Shown here in pieces: positions 56,229 to 64,000 of a stretch of 64,000 nt of DNA. The stretch lies in NCBI GenBank assembly GCA_032358165.1, contig JAALGY010000051.1, positions 620,001-684,000 on the forward strand. Reading direction: 5' to 3'. The notes under the pieces were generated by a model, which worked only from the letters and a program-made list of their open reading frames with translations, did no database searches and was not told the origin of the DNA. The position numbers and the translations under genes were made by a program. Each line of letters opens with the position of its first letter. The stretch's first letter is position 1. Origin of the DNA: Diplosphaera chodatii. Its lineage: Eukaryota; Chlorophyta; Trebouxiophyceae; Prasiolales; Stichococcaceae.

Positions 56229-59195
56229 CTAAGGCCTGTCACACTCGGGCTGCATCTCGGCTGGGGCATTGCAGGGCTTGCAATCGCCACAGCAGGTGCC
56301 CCAGGGGGTGGGACTCTCGCAGTACTCCACCTCCTGGTCACCGCGGGCAGCACAATGCAATGAGGCAAGGAACACGCTGCAGGTCCCATACGACGCCATT
56401 GTCAGGACATCGCCATTTGATAAAATGGACACTGGTACCTGAAGATCCCTTGCTGATGGCGCATGCATGTTTCAGGCTTATATTTGCAACAGTTTGTGGG
56501 AACAGGCAAAGCAGGCTTGAAAGCGTCCACACCTTCTGCTGGCCGTCGGAAGCGGAGCCGGAGGCCTTCGAACCTCCAGACGCCTTGCCGGGGTTGCCAC
56601 CGCCTGTCTTGCCCGGGGGCCGTGTCTTTGCGTCAGCTGCGGCCACTGGCACATCGCGGCCCTGCACCTTGATGGTCTGCGGGGCGTCCCCCTGCTTCTT
56701 GGCTTCGCCCGGTCTGCCACCCTCTGGGCCCACCTTCACCTGCATTCAAGCAGTCTCCAAGTGTCTGCAACCGATCAACTGGACTGCGTCGCTTGTGTCC
56801 AGGCATATGAAGACGCTCTGCAGTGGGTCCGGGTCTGCGCACAGCAGGCTCAGACCATGCACTTGCATGTGTCTACCTGCACGTCAGATGGCGTCTTGGT
56901 GTCATCAGCCGGCACGACCACAATCTCCTGTACAATGACGGGTGTATCCTGCAAGCCGCATGTCAAACCGAATCTGAGGTTGCTATTTGCAATCGGATGA
57001 CTGACGTCATCTCGAGGTGGACCTGGTGATCGGGACCCCACTGTGATTGGCACATCACTTGCACCGCACATGTTGTGGGCTCCGAAAATGAGAGGGCACT
57101 TGGCGATGCCGATGTGAGGCTCAGACATGTGCAGGCACGCACGGGTAGAAAGATGGCTGCGGCTGCTGCGACCGCCGCACGAACTGCATCCAGCCAGCGG
57201 TCCACGACGCGCTGCAGCAGCAGCAGCATTCTGCTTACGTTTTGCATGCAACAACTGTGTCATTGCAGCTATATGCGTCAGCAAACAACTAGTCACCTGC
57301 AGTGTTTCGAACAGCGGGAAAACTTCTGGTGGCCGTGGGACCTGGAAAGAGAAGGGTGGTTGTTGGACTCTGACGATCAGCATCATGAACTGGACGTTTC
57401 TGAGCAGGTGGAGGAAGACATCCAGTCAGCCTATGGGCCATGGGGACATGCGCAGAAGGCAAGGGCACACCAGCCCCTCGAGCACATCGTCGGGCTGAAC
57501 ATCGCTGCCGTACAGCTTCTTGTTCCAGCTGTCATCGCGCTGGATCAGCATGTCTGCAAGGGCAGCGGGGTTGGGGATGGCTGCGTCACAAGTGGAGTGG
57601 TGCAGAGGAGCCAAGAGGGACTTCAACTGACCAGCTTGCTGATGCAGAACATGCGTGCGTGATCAGGTGCAGCAGGGCAAGGGTAACTTCTGACACGCAC
57701 TCACCCTTGAATGTGATGTCCGCATAGAGGCCCTTGGAAATAGACCACTGCAGGCTGGTGTCCGGTGCAGCGTCATTTGAAAGGGGAATTGTGAGCGGCA
57801 TGCCCACTGCCTGCAACAGACACAGACATCAGCACTGAAGGAAGGCGCATTTCATTGGACAGACCACACAGAGGTCAAGTAGTGGTGATGAGGAAGGGCA
57901 TGAGGTGAGGGTCGAGGGCGTCACCTGGCCAGACAGCTTGCCGATGCCGATGCCGACATCAGCATCCATGGCGAAGGAAGTTGATGTGAAGGCCTTGACC
58001 GCATCAGGGGTGTCGATCACGATGAGGCTGTCAACCGACTCGTAGCCCAGCGTGAAACCCTGCAGTGTGCCAGCAGCTGAGTGAGCTGTGAGTAGGGTAT
58101 CAGGACCCTGAGCTTGAGCACTGAGCTATGGAGTCATAGCACAGAGTCAGGTAGCGTACCACTGCACCACCTATCGCCTTGAAGTATAGCGGCGCTGCAC
58201 AGCAGCAACAGGCATGCTGCTGAACTGATGTCACATTGTGATGGAAGCGCAAGGCAGCATCCCATTGCAGCGAGGGGGATGCTGCAGTGAAGCGTGTAGC
58301 ACCTGACCAGTTGAAGGCGGGACGATCAGGACGGCTGTCTGGCGTCTCTCCCATCTGCATGCAGCACAAGCACACAATGAAACCATCGCAGCAGGGCAGT
58401 TGTCCTGCAGAAGGCCAGGCCTTACAGGACCTGTAAGGTAAACACTGCTTCTACCTTGTTGATAACAAACCCGTAACCGCCCTCAACTCCTGCTGCCACC
58501 AAACCCACCTGCAAAAGGCCTATCACAAAGGTGGAGCGCTTCACTGTGAGCTCGCGAGTGCTGTGCTGTATGGATATGTATGTGTGCATATCTGCCGATA
58601 CGGTGCATTTGCTGAGCTAGGGCAGCACAGCACCTTCTGCCACCACAGGAAGGCCAAGCCAGTAGCTCGGATGATCTCACTCGCTGGCATGTCCTGCAGT
58701 CAACATGATGGTCTTGTCATGAGTACCTTGACTGTGCAGTGTATTGTTCATATTCAGGCACTGATCTACAGCAGGACGCACTGGGTGGGGCTGGTCCTGG
58801 CCCTTCTCAGGATCTGTCAGCCGCTCCACCAAATCTTGCGCCTGCGGCACAACATCAGCGTTCGTGGCGGTAGTGCATCCACTAGCTTGCCTGCACCCCG
58901 AAGGACGGCGCCTTGCAGACGATGCCATGAAGCATTGGTGGCCTCAGTGCCGCACCTTCTTGACATCTTCCTTCAGGCGGGCCCTGACCTGGAGAATCGA
59001 CACCTCAACCCCTCAGTTCGGCATGGACTTCAACAGGCTCCCCTGGGACAAACTTGTGCACATGCACATGCACATGCATGCATGGTGCGCGGCGGAGGAA
59101 ACTGTCAGCAGACACATTATCTGGCAGAACTGGTGAAAAAGATCGTTCTTCCCACGCTACGGCACCTCAGGTGGAGGGTTGAAGGGTGCAGCCAT
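56229..59195 (-). CDS. SYLF-domain lipid-binding protein with cysteine-rich C-terminus
   Basis: SYLF (Ysc84/DUF500) domains bind phosphoinositides and in yeast and animals link membranes to actin and endocytosis. Minus-strand exons with matching phases: 59195-59166 (MAAPFNPPPE), about 58998-58966 (VRARLKEDVKK), about 58840 (AQDLVERLTDPEK), 58690-58640 (PASEIIRATGLAFLWWQK, the SYLF opening), 58515-58460 (GLVAAGVEGGYGFVINK), 58350-58250 (WSGATRFTAASPSLQW region), 58065-57925 (GFTLGYESVDSLIVIDTPDA then KAFTSTSFAMDADVGIGIG), 57815-57705 (SLQWSISKGLYADITFKG) and 57570-57475 (LIQRDDSWNKKLYGSDVQPD), which together cover the domain. Beyond it are a Pro-rich piece (VPRPPEVFPLFETLQ), an Ala-rich helix (VVDRWLDAVRAAVAAAAAIF), TPVIVQEIVVVPADDTKTP, a Lys/Gly/Ser-rich linker, and a last exon (about 56447-56229) with eight cysteines including EYCESPTPWGTCCGDCKPC. 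I know no SYLF protein with this tail; it may bind zinc or be lipidated. No FYVE or SH3 domain is seen. Confidence 0.88.
59057..59084. repeat. ACATGC short tandem repeat
   Basis: About four and a half copies of CACATG/ACATGC running into CATGCATGG, in the first intron of the SYLF gene. Ordinary microsatellite. Confidence 0.8.
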
Positions 59196-59616
59196 GACTT
59201 CGTAGCTGTGTCCCAGATCCCCGCGTATGCAATGCGTTCACGTCAGCTCCCTACCAGTGCTGACAATGTGGAGCAGTGACAACACAACAGCAGCCTGGCA
59301 ACCTGCTGCAACACCTGCCAATTTGTCTACCTTGCTGCCTCCACTTTGCTTTGCTTGTTTGTCTCACTCGCTCGACATACAGCTGCGTGTATGTATTGTG
59401 TGTGACGCTCGGTACACTGCACTCGCTCGAGACGGTCATCATCAGACTAGCAGACAGCAGGAAGCATTGGCGGTATAAGTGGCGGCTTGCCGAAGGGCTA
59501 GTCTGTGCAAACTACTGTGGATGTGTAAGCATCATCAGGGTTCGCCCTGACATAGTAGTTCTTGCATTGGCTGATAGCGTTTGCTTCTCAGAGTTTGCCT
59601 CGCTGCTGCGGCCAAC
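59196..59616. promoter_or_regulatory. divergent promoter region
   Basis: Between the SYLF gene (minus) and the next gene (plus). TATAAG at 59475-59480 lies about 140 bases upstream of ATG 59617 and is a possible plus-strand core element. Confidence 0.4.
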
Positions 59617-62600
59617 ATGTATGCTGCTCTACGAAGGCTGCGCCAGAAACTACTGCATCGCAACAAACAGAAGGCACAGTACTCATCAAGCGGCGTTGGG
59701 CCCCGTCGACCGAGTTTGCTGACACGGTTGCAAGCGGCAGTCAAAACAGCAGGCGCTGGCGACGATGGAGCATCCACAGCAGACTCTCAGGAGGCGCTCA
59801 ATGGGTCCTCGCCGCTTTCCGTCACATTTGACCCGGTCCAGTCCAGCGGGGGGATTGTCAGACCAGGAAGGAGCCGATTCGGCAGCGGCCCAATGGCTTA
59901 TGTGCCGCAGCTTGATGAGAGCGATGACGACGGCCGTGCAGCAGGTGTCTTGAAGTGGGCAGAGCACATATAGCTGTCGCTGCAAGTGCTGCAACTCCGC
60001 GCAACCATGAGCGGCGGCGCTGCAGTTCGCACAGTGGAAGCAGCCGCCTTTCTTTTGCTCAGATAGCTTGACGCAAGATGTGTGTTGTGAATGTCATGCC
60101 TGCAGGCAATGTAGATGAAGGCAAAACGCGATCAGTTCCCTTCAGCGCTTCCAGCAACACGCCGCCATCAAAAGGCGTCCAGGTCGGCAGCAGCAGTATC
60201 CGCAACAGGTGCAGGTCCATCATCAGTGCTTGTGAAGCTGGTGTTGAACTGGCCAACAGACGTGTGCAAACCTGGATGCGAAGTTCCATATCTACACTGC
60301 TCTCCTCAACTTACCTGTTAGGGCTGCGGGTGACAAGTGATGTGGTGCAGGCGGCTGTACCAGCAGCAGTCACGCAAGTTGGAGAGCAGCACCCACCTGC
60401 CCCCGTTTCACTTCCGTATGCGCTCGGACAAGTATATTTCCAGGTGGTCGGCAGCTGCTCTTGCCGTCATAGCTCAACTTTTCATCTAGCTGCACTAGTT
60501 TAAGTGCGTGCTGAAGGATGTGTTACCGACAACATCATCCACATGCTGAGTGCTGTGCGTGGGGCCAGCGAGCTGACTGCATCTGACAACTGCAATGTCT
60601 GCAAAACTGCACCTTAAGGTGGCACCGGCATGCAGGTCGATGATGTTGTACCTTGTATAGTATTATGATGTAACATTCGATCTTCTGTCATCACCAGGGC
60701 GCTGACACTGCTGGCACGGGTCTCGTCAAATGCACCGCTGACCCCTGGCAGCAGTGGGGCACCCTGTCCAGAGCTGGCTCAAGCTGCAGGGCTGGCCTTC
60801 ACCTTCAGCCGGAAGGCATGCGCTCCTCAATCATGTGCATGAAGCCTGCGCGCCTTGAGTGTAGGACGCCATTCGATGGAGCATCTGCATGAAATGCGCA
60901 ACTCGAACTGTGTAGATGCAGATCGTGTTCATGGTCCATAGGTGGGTGTGGGCATTGTGGGCGGCCAGAGAGGGAAAGGCTTTGTGTTGCAGAAGGTGTG
61001 ACCAGATGCTGGCACTTCGCAGACCTCCCACCTGCGTCTGCCTCAACTTTAGCCTCATCATGTGAAAAAATCTCTACAAACCTCTGCAGAGGATGCAGGG
61101 CAGCATTGAGACACGCATACTGCTGCGCAGTTGGACCGCCAAGCGGTGGGCGGCGATCGCGATGCCGTTGTCCACCTCTCTGCACCGGTGTTCTTCAAAT
61201 CCAGGTGCAATCTGCTTCACCTAGGTTTTGTGTTTCATTCTGACGATGAATGGTCTGCTGGAACTGCACATCCCATGAATTGTTTTCGTGTTGCTCGCAA
61301 GCCGCACATACCACAAGCTATCCTGCTTCTTCGCAGGAGCTGCATGGCTGGCCTGCAGGCAGGGGCTGCAAAATGCCAGACGCTGACCCTGTTCACCTCA
61401 CGCCATGCGGTGGAAAACTTCATCGGAAGACATGTAGGTACTGCGGTGCACTGATTGTGATAGTGCTTGCTGCTAAGTTGAGTCAGCGACGAGGTACAAG
61501 AGTGGCCACAGGTGCCATTGGGCATCAAAATAGTACCAGTGCAGCAGTGCAGCAGTGTCGAGTGTGGCCGACTGCAGTGTACAGCATGGCAGAACCTGCA
61601 ATACATACTTTGCCCTGTTCCACTGCAGACGGCAATCGAGGCGTCGCCCGGCACCATCACCCTGCCGCTGCTGAAGGGCCCGAAGAGCCGATCAGTCAGT
61701 GTAGCAATGCCTGGGCGCTACAACCACGCGCAGCCAAGCGTGAACCACCAGTACAGCGTGGCCAACGGTGCATACTGTGACCTTCTCCCGTTATCAGGTA
61801 GGCCTCGAGCACGGCGTTTTTCAGCATTTTGTATACGTCTTGCAGATGGCCTACTCAGAGTGCATCTCGCTTCCATCTGCGTGCACTCGCTGCACAAACA
61901 GCCAAAAAGCCTGCTGCTTGCAGTGCCTGGTAAGGCAACAGCACATGCTGATGCACTCATTGTGGGTCTCTGCCTGCAGGTGGTGCTATAAAGCTGGATG
62001 GAAAGATGATGGAGGGTGTGTATGGACGAGGCTTGTCGGCCATTGAGGTGCTGCGCGGCTGGGAGCCGGCGCCGCCGCAGTTCAAAGCCTTGTCTTCTGC
62101 GCTGCAGGTGCTGATGAGTGTTTGCAAAGCGCGTCAAATTGTTTGAAGCGGCAGAGCTGCATGAGCAGTGTGATGAGTATCTGAAAATAACACTTGGACT
62201 TGCTGGTTGTAGACATGGCCAGGTCCCAGCCGCCGCAGCCTCCCAGTTGCTCGCCCAAGAACAGCTTCCCTCCCTGCCAGCTCCGAAGATGCCCGTGCAC
62301 CCTCAGCAGCCGAGGGCTACAACAGCATTGACCATGGTGGATATGCTAACTCAGTCAATGGAGTGGGGTCGGGCCGACAGATCAGCAGCAGCTGCAGTTG
62401 GCAAGCAGCTGACCAGCAGGAGCAGCCGGCCGCAGAGCACGGTGTGTCATGGCGCACAGCATCACAGTCTCCGCCTCCGCAGCATGTCTCCTTCATGCAT
62501 GCCAGCTGATCAGCGTCCAGTTGAGATCAGGTTGCAGCCCACCAGACGTGGGGCAGCCACGCACCTGAATCATATCAGCATGGCGCACATGCCGACACCA

Positions 62601-62627
62601 GTGACAAGCAGCCCCTGGATGTTATAG
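59617..62627 (+). CDS. unidentified protein, Ser/Pro-rich
   Basis: Not recognised. Exon 1 from ATG 59617 (MYAALRRLRQKLLHRNKQKA) is basic, then RRPSLLTRLQAAVKTAG, VTFDPVQSSGGIVRPGRSRF and an acidic LDESDDDGRAA, with a donor near 59945. It joins in phase to about 60107-60207 (NVDEGKTRSVPFSASSNTPP). Later probable exons: around 61150-61205 (DAVVHLSAPVFFKS), 61335-61435 (AGAAKCQTLTLFTSRHAVEN), 61625-61795 (AIEASPGTITLPLLKGPKSR) and 61979-62107 (GGAIKLDGKMMEGVYGRGLS, AIEVLRGWEPAPPQFKALSS). The last exon after about 62212 is Gln/Ser/Ala rich. Depending on its phase it ends at 62507-62509 or 62625-62627. The region 60300-61140 is poorly resolved and may contain a missed exon or a second gene. TGTAA, a common green-algal polyadenylation signal, occurs at 62831, 62866 and 62955. 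Basic N-terminus plus disordered regions suggest a regulatory or scaffold protein, no more. Confidence 0.55.
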
Positions 62628-63173
62628 ACGATGTCATGCTTGCTCAGCGGTCACGAGTGATGACGGCTAACCTCTGAACCTCTTTGTATGCTAAGAACTA
62701 GATGGGTTCCATACTGTTGATGTGGCGGCGTGCAAGGTGCGTGATACTACTCATTATGATTGCTGCTGCATATTGCATGTGTATGTGGGATTTAGATGTA
62801 TCCGATGTGCGCCTCTTTGCACACCCGCGCTGTAAACTATGCTCTTGGTAAGGACCAGTCGCACTTGTAACCTTACATACATGATGCATTTCTAAGAAGC
62901 ATAGAGATGAGTCCCCCGCCTGAGTTTTACAGCCTGCCTAAATATCCTAGCTTGTAAGAGCCCGCTGGAAATTCCAGCGGCGGAACTTGGGTTCATGCCC
63001 ACGTCAGACCAACTTTGACACAAGTTGGTTTCGAAACACATTTTGAGCGTTGGCAACCTTGGACTGACACTGGACTGTCGCATCGCATTCAATAGCAGTA
63101 TTGTGGGCTGTGCACGGCTGTTGACGACCTTCACCTCTCGGCCTGCGTGCTCGTTGAGCCCAAGCCAGCTGCA
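62628..63173. other. intergenic region with candidate poly(A) signals
   Basis: 546 bases of lower GC containing several TGTAA elements that could end the preceding gene, and the promoter of the last gene. No other gene seen. Confidence 0.45.
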
Positions 63174-64000
63174 ATGTCGTCGTCCGGCCAGGACCAGTCC
63201 AAGCAGCAGCAGCAGCAACAGCAGCAACCAAGGCGCGACGCCAAAGAGATCCAAGACCCAGATGCCAAGAAGCAGGCGAGTGTGGTGCCTGCCAGCCAGG
63301 GCTGTGATGCGCAGTTCCTATGAACATGCAATGCGCAGACATGCTCTTGAGAAACACAGCAGTAGTGCGGCCTGCCTTGCTGACACCGCGGCAGCTCATC
63401 AGGCTGCCGTAAACCGGTGTTTGGGAAGGAAGCAGACCTGGGAATCCAGTGCTAACGCATTGCATCCTGTCTGCAGGTCAGGGAGGAGATTGACAAGTGC
63501 GCAATCTCCTCTCCTGTGGACTGGCCGCTGATGAATTGAGCAGCGTGCATAGAGGCATCATGTATTATGGTGCCATGGACTGCAACACTCATGCAGCCGT
63601 TTGACACATGCAGGGCTGTCAATCTGCTGCAGCGCGTGACAGGTGTTGTGGGTCCTGAAGTGCATATGCACCTTGCGAGGCGTGCTGTGCCTGACATGCA
63701 TCACCTGTCGTCATGTGCTCAGCAGCAATGTGTGCTTGAGCTGTACCAACCAAGCGTTTGCAGATCCCAACGACAAGGAGTTTGCCAAGGAGGGACGCCC
63801 CGCGCTGACTGGCGATGAGCTGATCAATGCGCCCGGCCTTAGCTTCCAGTTCCTGCGCAAAGTAGGCATGGCAGTATTTGTCGGCCTCCAAAATTTGTGG
63901 CTCCTCGCTGGTACCGGCTGCCGTTACTCAGTGTGTCTGCGTGGTTGGTGAGCAGGTTGGCGTCGGCGTGGGAGTGTTGCAGGTATCCACTGCTGATGAT
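63174..64000 (+). CDS. N-terminal part of an unidentified gene with polyglutamine start (runs off right edge)
   Basis: ATG 63174 opens MSSSGQDQSK, eight glutamines (63204-63227), then RRDAKEIQDPDAKKQ. Reading on in frame meets a stop after 17 codons, so an intron probably starts at 63276; the donor is GC (CAG|GCGAGT), not GT. The next exon after CTGCAG at about 63478 reads VREEIDK. Another at about 63755-63860 reads DPNDKEFAKEGRPALTGDEL and LINAPGLSFQFLRK before a GTAGGC donor. No family is recognised and the protein continues past the window. Confidence 0.5.

Noticed and set aside
56540..56600. tRNA-like TTCGAACCTCC motif
   Set aside because: No cloverleaf can be drawn around it and it lies in a coding exon of the SYLF gene.
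63204..63227. CAG repeat as a CRISPR or mobile-element repeat
   Set aside because: Simple polyglutamine codon run in an open exon.

Overview
The window is nuclear DNA of an intron-dense, GC-rich green alga (Chlorophyta; class not decided). Almost every real gene is broken into exons of about 60-250 bases with GT-AG introns, many starting GTGCG or GTGAG. The recognisable proteins are of plant/algal type: LPEAT-type acyltransferase, full-size PDR/ABCG transporter, MLN51-like Btz protein, SYLF protein, gamma-tubulin and GCP2. There is no sign of bacterial operons, prophage or CRISPR. Coding regions were read by joining exons whose splice phases and family motifs agree, so gene ends are firmer than internal boundaries unless exon coordinates are given.

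Left part (1-22 kb): an LPEAT-like acyltransferase gene runs off the left edge on the minus strand and is divergent from a long coiled-coil gene (1998-7706, +) that might be a meiotic transverse-filament (ZYP1/SYCP1-like) protein. That gene converges on a gamma-tubulin complex component 2 gene (8171-16056, -). One GCP2 intron contains a strongly AT-rich block with a piece of organellar, probably mitochondrial, small-subunit rRNA. Upstream lies a BTB-BACK protein gene (16760-22136, -).

Middle (23-40 kb): a REXO4/ISG20-type 3'-5' exonuclease and a PGAP1-like alpha/beta hydrolase, both plus strand, then a 10.6-kb PDR-type ABC transporter gene (minus), which contains a GC-AG intron exactly inside the second Walker A motif.

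Right part (40-64 kb): two SEC14/CRAL-TRIO paralogues with the same intron positions stand head to head (40743-42642 minus; 49211-51337 plus). Between them are a TMEM242-like membrane protein gene, a 74-residue hydrophobic small protein gene and an exon-junction-complex Btz protein gene. Then follow gamma-tubulin (52166-55695, +), a SYLF lipid-binding protein with an unusual cysteine-rich tail (minus), an unidentified gene (plus), and a gene cut by the right edge.

Two core members of the gamma-tubulin small complex (gamma-tubulin and GCP2) lie about 36 kb apart, and the ZYP1-like candidate next to GCP2 would be a second chromosome/cell-division gene. Most other genes are membrane or lipid related (acyltransferase, SEC14 pair, PDR transporter, PGAP1-like, SYLF) or RNA related (REXO4-like, Btz). 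I see ordinary eukaryotic housekeeping genes and no wholly new multi-gene system; the most unusual items are the organelle insertion, the inverted SEC14 pair with lost or divergent lipidation signal, the Cys-rich SYLF tail and the GC-AG introns.
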